This document shows positions 1-6,923 of a DNA stretch of 7,936 bases, piece after piece. Positions within the stretch are counted from its first letter, which is position 1, and each line of letters starts with the position of its first letter. The position numbers were made by a program, and so were the translations under genes. Location of the stretch: the NCBI GenBank assembly GCA_029907045.1, contig JARYMR010000069.1, positions 1 through 7,936 on the forward strand, in the 5' to 3' direction. The notes under the pieces were generated by a model that saw only the letters and a list, made by a program, of their open reading frames with translations, searched no databases and was not told the origin of the DNA. This DNA is from Candidatus Bathyarchaeota archaeon (GTDB lineage Archaea; Thermoproteota; Bathyarchaeia; Bathyarchaeales; UBA233).

Positions 1-355
1 TGAAAAGTTGGGATACATCCGTGAATACACAGTAATACCCAACTTGGAGAAAATAGGATTCGAAATGGTAGCACTAAACTTTCTAGCAACAAACATAAAT
101 TTGGAACAAGCAAAAGAGGTTCAAGAATGGATTCTAAAAAATCCGAAAATACTCTTCACAACTTCAGGCGAAGGTCTCGACGGGAAAACCATTTTGCTAG
201 TCTCAATTCATAAGGATTTCACGGATTTTTCCACCTTTTCACATGAACTTAAAGGCTTATTCGGCTCAAAACTCTCTTCCGCGGAGAGTTTCTTGTTTTC
301 CCTTAAAACGGATGTGGTGAAACATTTTTCCTTCAAAAACCTTGAAAGGTTATGA
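1..355 (+). CDS. Lrp/AsnC-like transcriptional regulator, C-terminal part (5' end outside window)
   Basis: The frame is open from the first complete codon at position 2 and ends at TGA 353-355, so the start lies upstream. The first residues read EKLGYIREYTVIPNLEKIGF. This resembles the linker after a winged helix in archaeal Lrp/AsnC-type regulators, where the recognition helix is followed by 'GYI..YT..P...K.GF'. The remaining ~100 residues alternate hydrophobic strands and helices: an 'MVALNFLAT' strand, a helix, 'GKTILLVSIHKDFTDF', and 'SFLFSLKTDVVKHFSF' near the end. That fits a RAM-like ligand-binding/dimerisation domain. The DNA-binding half is not visible, so target and effector cannot be named. 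The alternative is another small alpha/beta sensor domain. The last 6 bp overlap the end of the convergent TauE-type gene. The internal TTG at position 8 is not a credible start because similarity extends upstream of it. Confidence 0.6.
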   Translation, partial: EKLGYIREYTVIPNLEKIGFEMVALNFLATNINLEQAKEVQEWILKNPKILFTTSGEGLDGKTILLVSIHKDFTDFSTFSHELKGLFGSKLSSAESFLFSLKTDVVKHFSFKNLERL

Positions 356-1156
356 TGGTAAATATTTAAGAATCATTTGTATGCTCACAAAAAGTAAAAC
401 TAACCCAAAAATTCTGCGAAGACCCTTCCCAGAAATTCTTTTAGAAGCGTAAGCGCCCACCTGAGCGCCAAAAATAGTTCCTAAGGCTAAGAGGAGCGCA
501 TAATCCAAGTATATGTGGTTTGCCATGTAATGTTCAGCCACGCCAGATATGGATGTTATAATCATTGTAAACATGGAAGTTGCTGTGGCATTGTGTATTG
601 GCATTTTTAGGGCGAAAACCATTATTGGCACAACAAGGACGCCGCCACCAATTCCCAAAAGCCCAGATGTAAGTCCTCCGAAAAAGCTTAATCCAGCCCC
701 CAAAAGGAGGTTTCTTTCAGAACTGACAACCTCTTTATCAGATTTTAAAATTATTTGAACCATTTCTCTTTCAGGATTTGCTTTTTTACGTCTTAAATCG
801 TTTATGTTAATAATCATGCGCAAGGCTACGAAGATTATGAAGAATCCAAAAATCAGCCCCAACATATTCGGCGGTATTATTCTAGTGAGGCGAGCGCCTA
901 CGAACGCTCCAGGGGCTGTAGTTAGAGCCAAAACCAAGCCAGTTTTATAGTATATTCGTTTTTGCTTTGCATAGTTTATTGTTGATGCTGCGGCAGTGAA
1001 AATTATTGAGGTTAGGCTTGTTCCCACGGCGTTGGCTGGAACAAAATCGTAAAGAATAGTCAATACGGGAACTATGAAGGAGCCTCCGCCAATGCCTGTT
1101 AAGGAAGCTATTATTCCAACAAGAAAACCAAAGAGGGTTAACAGCAAACCCCACAT
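350..1156 (-). CDS. TauE/SafE-family membrane permease (sulfite/organic-anion exporter type)
   Basis: This is a 268-residue polytopic membrane protein. It has the internal duplication typical of TauE/SafE (former DUF81): each half carries a GIGGG motif, at residues 21-25 in 'SLTGIGGGSFIVP' and 168-172 in 'GLLGIGGGVLVVP'. Other family signatures are 'NAVGTSL' (42-48), 'NATATSMF' (189-196) and 'GAQVGA' (230-235). A charged loop (about 118-150) separates the halves, and 7-8 membrane segments are likely. Characterised relatives export sulfite, sulfoacetate or related anions, but substrate cannot be read from sequence. The ATG is preceded by a strong GGAGG at 8-nt spacing. The gene begins 14 bp after the stop of the upstream APC permease gene, so the two are almost certainly co-transcribed. 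Length is normal and nothing is broken. The stop lies 3 bp inside the convergent regulator gene. Confidence 0.9.
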   Translation of the reverse strand: MWGLLLTLFGFLVGIIASLTGIGGGSFIVPVLTILYDFVPANAVGTSLTSIIFTAAASTINYAKQKRIYYKTGLVLALTTAPGAFVGARLTRIIPPNMLGLIFGFFIIFVALRMIININDLRRKKANPEREMVQIILKSDKEVVSSERNLLLGAGLSFFGGLTSGLLGIGGGVLVVPIMVFALKMPIHNATATSMFTMIITSISGVAEHYMANHIYLDYALLLALGTIFGAQVGAYASKRISGKGLRRIFGLVLLFVSIQMILKYLPS

Positions 1157-1164
1157 TTAGGCTT

Positions 1165-1169
1165 CCTCC
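1165..1169 (-). promoter_or_regulatory. Shine-Dalgarno site of the TauE-type gene
   Basis: On the minus strand the sequence GGAGG ends 8 nt before the ATG at 1156. It lies in the 14-bp gap after the permease stop (TGA at 1171-1173), so ribosomes finishing the upstream gene are positioned to reinitiate. It fixes the start codon of the TauE-type gene and supports coupled expression of the pair. Confidence 0.75.
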
Positions 1170-1170
1170 A

Positions 1171-2436
1171 TCAGCTGAATTTTTGTTTTGCAGCGTAATA
1201 TAATGCGCCTATTAATAAAGTTACAGTGCCCATCACCCATGCTTGTGATGAAACAAATAAGATGAAAACCAAAAGCGCCAAACACGTGAGAGCTCCAATT
1301 GCGGGGATTAGTTTTGGATATTTCCGCTCCTTTATCTTTAACCGCAAAGCTGAGAGATTCGCTAAAGCGTAATAGAAGAGTAATGCGAAGGTGCTTATGG
1401 CTACAACATTCGTAAGGTCTATTGATAAGACGAGTATTGTCATTAAAGCGCCAATAATCCAAATAGAATAATAAGGCGTAGCATATTTCTTATGAAGCTT
1501 GCTTAAAGCGTTGGGTAAGTCTTGCCTTCTCGCCATTGCATAAGCCATGCGAGACACGCCTAAAATTGATGTGAGTAAAACGCTTGCTGTGGCTAACAAC
1601 CCTCCAAGAGATACGAGGTATTCCGCCGCTGGATTTTCTGTAACGCTAATGGCTTCTTTCAATGGCGACTGGGAACTCGCCAAACTTTTTTCTCCAACAA
1701 GTCCTATGGCGACGGCGCCTACAAGGATGTAGAAAATTGTGGATATAATTAATGAGAGTAGCATTGCTTTTGGCACGTTGCGCTTTGCATCTTTAACTTC
1801 TTCAGCTATTACGGCAACCCTTGCGAAGCCTCCATAAGCAAAGAAGATGTAGCTTGCGCCGTAAAAAACTCCCAATTTAAAAGGATTAAAGGATGCGAAA
1901 TTTGATGGGTTTAAATGGAAGGCGCCAAAAATGCAGAAAAAAGCCAAAATAAACAGTTTTGCCGCCACCAAAACATTGTTAACAATTGCGGATTGGCGAA
2001 CGCCAAAATAATTTAGAAATGTAAAAAATATGCAGAGGAATGCTGCAACCCATTTGGCTTCTATGGTTGGAAATAGCGCAGTCAAGTAGTAGGCGAATCC
2101 AAGAGAAACTGCTGCGCCGGTGAAGGTGTTGGAGACAACCCACATCCAACCAGTTAAAAAACCCGCAAAAGGCGAAATCAACAAATGTGTATACTCATAA
2201 ACGCTTCCTTCCTTCGGCATCCAAGCTGTCAATTCTGCAAAACTTAAGGCGGTGAACATGGCAATTATTGCAGCAATAACCATTGAAACTATCAAGGCTG
2301 AACCAGCATAACCAGCCGCAATACCAGTAACAACAAATATTCCAGCACCCATAATAGCGCCAACACTTATGGCTGTGGCATCAAACAAGCCTAAAGTTGG
2401 CTTAAGCCCACTTTCTGAAGTTTCTTCTTTGCTCAT
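1171..2436 (-). CDS. APC-superfamily amino acid permease
   Basis: This 421-residue protein has about 12 hydrophobic segments and a short hydrophilic N-terminus. TM1 carries the unwound substrate-binding motif of the amino acid-polyamine-organocation family, GAIMGAGIF (residues 26-34). TM6 and the following loop carry 'FFAYGGFARVAVIAEEVKDA' (198-217) followed by 'KRNVPKA', typical of the family. 'SRMAYAMARRQDLP' (295-308) is the usual cytoplasmic loop after TM8. Members are secondary transporters that import or exchange amino acids or amines, usually by proton symport or antiport. The specific substrate is not readable here. The ATG at 2436 starts just before the conserved region and no in-frame extension is needed; only a weak GGTG precedes it. 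The gene lies 49 bp downstream of lhr and 14 bp upstream of the TauE-type gene, all on the minus strand. Confidence 0.92.
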   Translation of the reverse strand: MSKEETSESGLKPTLGLFDATAISVGAIMGAGIFVVTGIAAGYAGSALIVSMVIAAIIAMFTALSFAELTAWMPKEGSVYEYTHLLISPFAGFLTGWMWVVSNTFTGAAVSLGFAYYLTALFPTIEAKWVAAFLCIFFTFLNYFGVRQSAIVNNVLVAAKLFILAFFCIFGAFHLNPSNFASFNPFKLGVFYGASYIFFAYGGFARVAVIAEEVKDAKRNVPKAMLLSLIISTIFYILVGAVAIGLVGEKSLASSQSPLKEAISVTENPAAEYLVSLGGLLATASVLLTSILGVSRMAYAMARRQDLPNALSKLHKKYATPYYSIWIIGALMTILVLSIDLTNVVAISTFALLFYYALANLSALRLKIKERKYPKLIPAIGALTCLALLVFILFVSSQAWVMGTVTLLIGALYYAAKQKFS

Positions 2437-2485
2437 GAATACACCGTTAAAGAATGTTCCTAAAAAGTTGTTGGTTATTAAAGCT

Positions 2486-5383
2486 TTAACCTGAAGCCTT
2501 CTTGTCTTCCCAATACTCCCTTGTTCGCAAATACTGAATCTTCGCCTTTAACAGGTCTATGTAAAACTCGTCTTCTACTGGATGCATTTTTCCAAGAATC
2601 CTAAAGGCCGTTTCTGGACCAACACCCTTAACTTCTAAGGCTATTATTGCCTTTTTGCCATAACTTAAAATTAGATCAGCAGTGCGTCTTGCATTTGTCA
2701 ATTCTTTAAGTTCCTCTTCATTGAACTCTTTTGCTTCCCTTCTTCTCTTTAAAAGCTCTTTTAAGTGGTTGATGTCTTGTTTTGGATGTAATAGCGCTAA
2801 AAGCTTTGACCCGCATTTTTTGCATTCTGGCTGTTCTGGCAAATCCCTAATCTTTTCTTCACAAGACCATTCGCCACATGACATACAGAGAAGCGTGGCT
2901 GTTCTGGCTTCCACAGCCCTCTTCATTTTTTCTATATTGCTCAACAAAACCCTTTCTGGAGCCATCAACTCCGAAAAGTCTGAATATTTGGCTAATATAT
3001 GGAAGGCTAAGGGCGTTGGTTTTTCATGGCGATATAAGGTGCTAACTTTCATTTTTCCCTCTTTAATGGCGTGTATTATTTCCTTCACTTTTTCGATGTC
3101 CACCTTTTCCAGCATGGCTTCCCGCAAAGTTTCATCATAAATTGGTGTTCCCTTGAACTGGTTTGGCAATTGACTTTGCCTTTCTGGACCCATCGTTTTT
3201 CCACGGGGCAAGGCTCCAAAGCGTTCAGCTACAAACTTCATTTTATAAGAAAAGGGGAATCTAGCCTCTAAATAATCATTGAAGGCTTCTTCGACCTCTC
3301 TATCAGAAAGTTTGAAAATGATTTCAGGCATTTTTTCAACTTCTTGTTGTGTCAAGTTTCTTGGAGTTTCAATTAGTATTCTGTAACCGTCGTTCCACCA
3401 ACCAGTTATAATTTCTCGTTCTGAAAGTATCGCGTCAAATATGCCTCCCAAAGTGGAGTTTACAATTTCGCCGAAACAAGCGTGAATTATGAGGTATTTG
3501 TCAAAGACTTCGATTAGAATGTGGTTATGCGTTGGCAACGGGGCTCCTTGCTTTACGTGTTCCTCAACTTCCCTTATAGCATCCAGCAAAACCGCCTCAT
3601 TTATTTTTAGTTTTTCCGCAAGTCTCTGTGCTGCTTCTTCAGCCTTTCCAGACTCCATTAAAGCTTTTCTAATTTCTTCCCTTAACCTTCCAGTTTCCTG
3701 TGCCAAGTTAAATGGGACTGGAAGCATTTCTCCGTCCCATCCTGGAATGGCTGCAAAAGTGTCTTCTGAGGGGACAACGTAAACAGTTCCCGTTTCCTCT
3801 TCTATTTGGACTATGCGCCAAACTTTTCCTTTGACAATGAAGTTCAAGCCTATGCGCGCCCTTAAAGCCATGAACTCGTCGCCTAATGTGCCGATTTTTC
3901 TGTCTGAAATCACGTTTATTATTGGGTAGCGTCTTTCGTCTGGAATCATGCTTAGATTTTCGTAGTAGTAGCCCCTTGTTTTGCGTGTTTTTCTCAAAAT
4001 TTTTCCTTCTTCTTCAAATCTTAATTCGTAAAGTCTGTCTAAAAAGTATATCACATCCAAAAGAGCTTTTTGAGAAATTTTTCTGTAGGGATATGCCTTT
4101 CGTACAAGTTCTAAAACTTCTTTTAATTCCACGGTTCCCTTATCCATTAATATTCCAACAATTTGATGAGCCAAAACATCTAAGGCATTATAGTGAATCA
4201 AAACTGGTTCAATTTTGTTCTCGTAAGCATTTTTTATGGCTGCTGTGGACTCAAGAGTGTCGTCTGGAAAAGCTGTTACGATAACTCCTTCAGAAAGCAT
4301 GTCTAAACGGTGACCGCTGCGCCCAACCCTTTGAATTAGGCTGCTGACTTGCCTAGGTGAAAGATACTGGATGACCAAGTCTACGTCGCCTATGTCTATG
4401 CCCAACTCCAAGGTGCTTGTGCATATTATTGCCCTCAAAACTCCAGCCTTAAAATCATTTTCTATTTGGATGCGCTCCTCCTTTGATATGGAACCGTGAT
4501 GAACAGCAATATCCACCCTTCCTAACTGATTAAACTTGTAACCTAACATTTCAGCGTTGGGTCTGCTGTTTACAAAAATTAATGTAGACTTATGAGCGTC
4601 AACAAGTTCGGCTATACGTCTAATTCTGGCTACTGCTTCGGGCGAAGTTTGAAGTTTTCCAGCTAAATCGTAATCGGCTTCTGTTGGCGTTGGATTTTCC
4701 ACATAATACCTATACCCCTTTGGCAATAAAGCCTGAACAACTCTTACGCTTCTATTTGTTCCAGCAATAAACTTTGCAACTTCCTCTGGATTCCCAACAG
4801 TTGCTGACAAACCTATCCTTTGAAACTCTCTTCCAACAACCATGTACAAGCGTTCTAGAGCAATTGTTAGCTGGACGCCACGCTTGCTTGACGCTAGTTC
4901 ATGCACTTCGTCCACAACAACAAATTGAACATGGCTCAAGTGTTTTCTCATGCGTGAGCCTGGAAGAATGGCTTGAAGCGTTTCAGGCGTAGTAACAAGC
5001 ATTTGGGGCGGCGAAACAGCTTGTCGTCTACGCAGCCTTAACTCTGTATCGCCGTGTCTAACTTCAATTGATATGCCTAAGCGGTTTGCCCAAAAAGATA
5101 AACGCTTTAGCAAGTCGCGGTTTAAAGCCCTTAAAGGCGTTATGTAAACTATTGTTATCCCATTCTCCTTTTCTTGTTGAATTAGTTTTGAAAAAACTGG
5201 AAGGAGAACAGCCTCTGTCTTACCCGTTCCAGTAGGCGCAACCAAAAGAACATTTTCTCCAGCCAAAATTGGCGGAATAGCCATAACCTGAGGTAAAGTA
5301 GGTTTAAAGAAGCCAAGCTCATTTAGTCCCTCTTGGATTGGTTTGGCGAGAAAACTGAAAACATTAGATTCCGAGGGATTCAT
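2486..5383 (-). CDS. lhr: Lhr-type superfamily 2 DNA/RNA helicase
   Basis: This is a 965-residue ATP-dependent helicase. The motifs are in order: Q-like FKPTLPQ (26-32), Walker A APTGTGKT (49-56), TPLRAL (82-87), TTPETLQ (131-137), DEVH box (158-161), SAT (193-195), FVNSR (270-274), STLELGIDIGDVDLVIQ (323-339) and motif VI QRVGRSGHR (351-359). Behind the RecA-like pair come winged-helix and Lhr-core regions (about 380-730). A four-to-five Cys cluster follows (C833, C836, C841, C854, C857), probably a zinc ribbon. Near the end is a helix-hairpin-helix-like VKGVGPETAFRIL (918-930). Characterised Lhr enzymes are 3'-to-5' translocases tied to DNA repair, recombination or RNA handling; the exact archaeal role is unsettled. 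Length and motifs are complete. The gene sits 58 bp downstream of the bPH2 gene. No strong Shine-Dalgarno site precedes the ATG, but the Q-like motif begins only 26 residues in, so this start is reasonable. Confidence 0.93.
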   Translation of the reverse strand: MNPSESNVFSFLAKPIQEGLNELGFFKPTLPQVMAIPPILAGENVLLVAPTGTGKTEAVLLPVFSKLIQQEKENGITIVYITPLRALNRDLLKRLSFWANRLGISIEVRHGDTELRLRRRQAVSPPQMLVTTPETLQAILPGSRMRKHLSHVQFVVVDEVHELASSKRGVQLTIALERLYMVVGREFQRIGLSATVGNPEEVAKFIAGTNRSVRVVQALLPKGYRYYVENPTPTEADYDLAGKLQTSPEAVARIRRIAELVDAHKSTLIFVNSRPNAEMLGYKFNQLGRVDIAVHHGSISKEERIQIENDFKAGVLRAIICTSTLELGIDIGDVDLVIQYLSPRQVSSLIQRVGRSGHRLDMLSEGVIVTAFPDDTLESTAAIKNAYENKIEPVLIHYNALDVLAHQIVGILMDKGTVELKEVLELVRKAYPYRKISQKALLDVIYFLDRLYELRFEEEGKILRKTRKTRGYYYENLSMIPDERRYPIINVISDRKIGTLGDEFMALRARIGLNFIVKGKVWRIVQIEEETGTVYVVPSEDTFAAIPGWDGEMLPVPFNLAQETGRLREEIRKALMESGKAEEAAQRLAEKLKINEAVLLDAIREVEEHVKQGAPLPTHNHILIEVFDKYLIIHACFGEIVNSTLGGIFDAILSEREIITGWWNDGYRILIETPRNLTQQEVEKMPEIIFKLSDREVEEAFNDYLEARFPFSYKMKFVAERFGALPRGKTMGPERQSQLPNQFKGTPIYDETLREAMLEKVDIEKVKEIIHAIKEGKMKVSTLYRHEKPTPLAFHILAKYSDFSELMAPERVLLSNIEKMKRAVEARTATLLCMSCGEWSCEEKIRDLPEQPECKKCGSKLLALLHPKQDINHLKELLKRRREAKEFNEEELKELTNARRTADLILSYGKKAIIALEVKGVGPETAFRILGKMHPVEDEFYIDLLKAKIQYLRTREYWEDKKASG

Positions 5384-5441
5384 TATTTAGTTTCGCCAAA
5401 TGTTAATTTGCAAAACCACACTTTATCCTTTACTAAAACTC

Positions 5442-6008
5442 CTAAATCTTGTCCTTGGAGCTGCTGGCCTTTCTTATGGCTTCTTGTAAGAGTTTTTGAA
5501 CCTCATATGGATGGCTTACAGCTTTAAAGCTGGGGCGCACCAGTGGATTATATGGACTTGGCGCACCCACTGGAACATAGCCTGCTGTTACAGCCACTAT
5601 TGAGCCTGTCTCGTAGAGTTTGTCCAGCCAGCCAACAGTTACATATACTTCTTGAATTTTGTTAAGTTCAACAAACCTTGTGTCGATTCCTATGGCTCCA
5701 GTCTGCGCTATTATGCGCTTGTCAGTAATCATATATTCCGTATTTCTATACCTTAAAAACTCAATCAACAATGGACCGACAATTACGCCAAGACCCATTA
5801 AAAGGACAAATAAGCTAAAGAATACAAACGGAAAGATGTTTGCTCCCATGGAAAGAGCGGATAACACAAAAAATGTGGCAAAAAGGAGCCACACAATACC
5901 AATAACGGAAATTATCATAAGTCCAGAAAATATGAATGGTATAAGAACTGGTTTGCCACTCCATATAACCTTCTCGTCTGGATGCAAATGCTTTGTCAAT
6001 TGGGACAT
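5442..6008 (-). CDS. bPH2 (DUF304)-domain membrane protein
   Basis: This 188-residue protein has a layout common for bacterial-PH-like (bPH2, former DUF304) proteins. A short N-terminal segment has 'DEKVIWSGKPVLIPFI' (11-26). Two strongly hydrophobic segments follow (about 22-50 and 57-83). A cytosolic pleckstrin-like beta domain (about 87-178) includes 'NTEYMITDKRII' (89-100) and 'VELNKIQEVYV' (113-123), the most conserved stretch of the family. The last ten residues are polar and charged. The family's molecular function is poorly defined; membrane anchoring and a PH-like fold suggest scaffolding or membrane-stress roles, which is inference. The ATG at 6008 is 19 bp past the stop of the amidotransferase gene, so the two probably share a transcript. 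An AT-rich element at 6020-6029 is too close to the ATG to be an obvious promoter. Family assignment is firm; function is not. Confidence 0.85.
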   Translation of the reverse strand: MSQLTKHLHPDEKVIWSGKPVLIPFIFSGLMIISVIGIVWLLFATFFVLSALSMGANIFPFVFFSLFVLLMGLGVIVGPLLIEFLRYRNTEYMITDKRIIAQTGAIGIDTRFVELNKIQEVYVTVGWLDKLYETGSIVAVTAGYVPVGAPSPYNPLVRPSFKAVSHPYEVQKLLQEAIRKASSSKDKI

Positions 6009-6027
6009 GTAAGCTCTTCAAAAATAT

Positions 6028-6840
6028 TTAAGCGTAAGCCCTTATTAGGTTTTTACACAAACGTGAAAGATGGAAAGTAACCTTTAAGTTTCCTTCTTCT
6101 CCGTATGGAATAGAAACCTGCTCTCTAAATCCCCCTTTTTTAAGAACATCCCCAAACTCTTCCATCAAAGGCTCTTTCCTAGAGCAGAAAACAACTTCAT
6201 CATCATTTTTCCATACTGTTAACCCTCTGGTCTTTCCCTTATGAACAAAATGTAATAACAAGCGGTTTGGCATAATCTGCAGAAGACTTAAAGTGTTCGG
6301 CCCCTCTAAAGCTTGATAGAGATTTTCAAGGGCTTCCTTTGGATTAGTTTTCTCAATTAAAAGTTCTTCGAAAAGATGTGGGATGATTTCGGAATCGATT
6401 AGCTCTATTTTTTCCGACTCAAAGACATGCTTTGCACTTAACTTTTCCCTTATAGCTTTGTAGTTTGTTACATTTCCGTTATGGGCTGAAATTATCTTTA
6501 AATCGGTAAGACACTGCGTAAGGTAAGGCTGTGCAGTTTCCTTAAACTTTACAGTTTCCATAAATTGTGGACTAGGCATTCGCACATGCCCAACCAAAAA
6601 AGACGCCTTATCTACGCTAACTTTTTTAGACAAGCATGTTACAGGTGAAAATGCGCACTCTTTGCCAACTTTTTCCAAAAAGACACTTCCATCTTTTTTC
6701 AGAACAGCCACACCAGCGCCGAAACCGCCAACTGGTCTAGGCTCATTTGGATACTGGTGAACTTCCAATTTTTGGAGAACTCTAAAAACTTTAATTATTG
6801 GCACATTATTTCTTAGGGCAAAGCCGAATATGCCGCACAT
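6028..6840 (-). CDS. Stand-alone class II (Ntn-type) glutamine amidotransferase domain protein
   Basis: The frame is open from an ATG at 6873, but the protein almost certainly starts at the ATG at 6840. That choice gives MCGIFGF, with Cys2 as the N-terminal nucleophile that class II amidotransferases expose after Met removal. A Shine-Dalgarno GAAGGG lies 8 nt before it. The product is 270 residues. Numbered from this Met, further family features are GFGAGVAV (39-46), GHVRMPS (84-90, the Arg expected to bind the glutamine carboxylate), HNGNVTNY (120-127, oxyanion-hole Asn-Gly) and DSEIIPHL (149-156). The protein ends after the glutaminase domain. No synthase, sugar-isomerase or phosphoribosyltransferase domain follows, and no obvious partner is encoded nearby. 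It should hydrolyse glutamine and pass ammonia to an unknown acceptor enzyme, as in multi-subunit archaeal glutamate synthase-like systems (inference). It is the first gene of the minus-strand block. Confidence 0.88.
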   Translation of the reverse strand: MCGIFGFALRNNVPIIKVFRVLQKLEVHQYPNEPRPVGGFGAGVAVLKKDGSVFLEKVGKECAFSPVTCLSKKVSVDKASFLVGHVRMPSPQFMETVKFKETAQPYLTQCLTDLKIISAHNGNVTNYKAIREKLSAKHVFESEKIELIDSEIIPHLFEELLIEKTNPKEALENLYQALEGPNTLSLLQIMPNRLLLHFVHKGKTRGLTVWKNDDEVVFCSRKEPLMEEFGDVLKKGGFREQVSIPYGEEGNLKVTFHLSRLCKNLIRAYA

Positions 6841-6848
6841 GTTAATAG

Positions 6849-6854
6849 CCCTTC
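6849..6854 (-). promoter_or_regulatory. Shine-Dalgarno site that fixes the amidotransferase start
   Basis: On the minus strand GAAGGG is followed by 8 nt (CTATTAAC) and then ATG at 6840. The upstream in-frame ATG at 6873 has no such site and lies beside the TATA-like element at 6876-6881, so a transcript from that element would begin downstream of it. Together with the Met-Cys requirement of the family, this selects 6840. Confidence 0.6.
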
Positions 6855-6875
6855 TAAATTTGATATGTTTCAACT

Positions 6876-6881
6876 TTTAAA
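6876..6881. promoter_or_regulatory. TATA-like element shared by divergent genes
   Basis: TTTAAA, inside CTTTTAAACT, lies in the 83-bp gap between the amidotransferase (minus strand, start 6840) and the peptide:N-glycanase-like gene (plus strand, start 6924). The core is palindromic, so it reads the same both ways. A start site about 25 bp from its centre would fall near 6853 on the minus strand, leaving a short leader with the GAAGGG site. On the plus strand it would fall near 6904, about 20 nt before the GTG. Position and composition suit an archaeal box A, but a six-base AT palindrome is weak evidence on its own. Confidence 0.35.
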
Positions 6882-6923
6882 CTAAAGCTTTTCAGACAAG
6901 CTAGGTAAAAACTGTTTTGAGAA

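Noticed and set aside
1157..1462. 101-codon minus-strand frame overlapping the permease gene.
   Set aside because: It overlaps the C-terminal membrane segments of the APC permease in another frame and has no recognisable features.
2682..4992. Several plus-strand open frames of 66-152 codons across the helicase region.
   Set aside because: They are antisense shadows of lhr, which has a complete motif series on the minus strand; the shadow proteins show no coherent domains.
6020..6029. AATATTTA-like stretch before the bPH2 gene as a promoter.
   Set aside because: It is only about 12-21 bp from the ATG, so the start site would fall inside the coding region, and it overlaps the end of the upstream gene.
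6841..6873. Upstream in-frame ATG at 6873 as the start of the amidotransferase.
   Set aside because: It would place 11 residues before the Met-Cys that must become the N-terminal nucleophile, and the Shine-Dalgarno site points to 6840.
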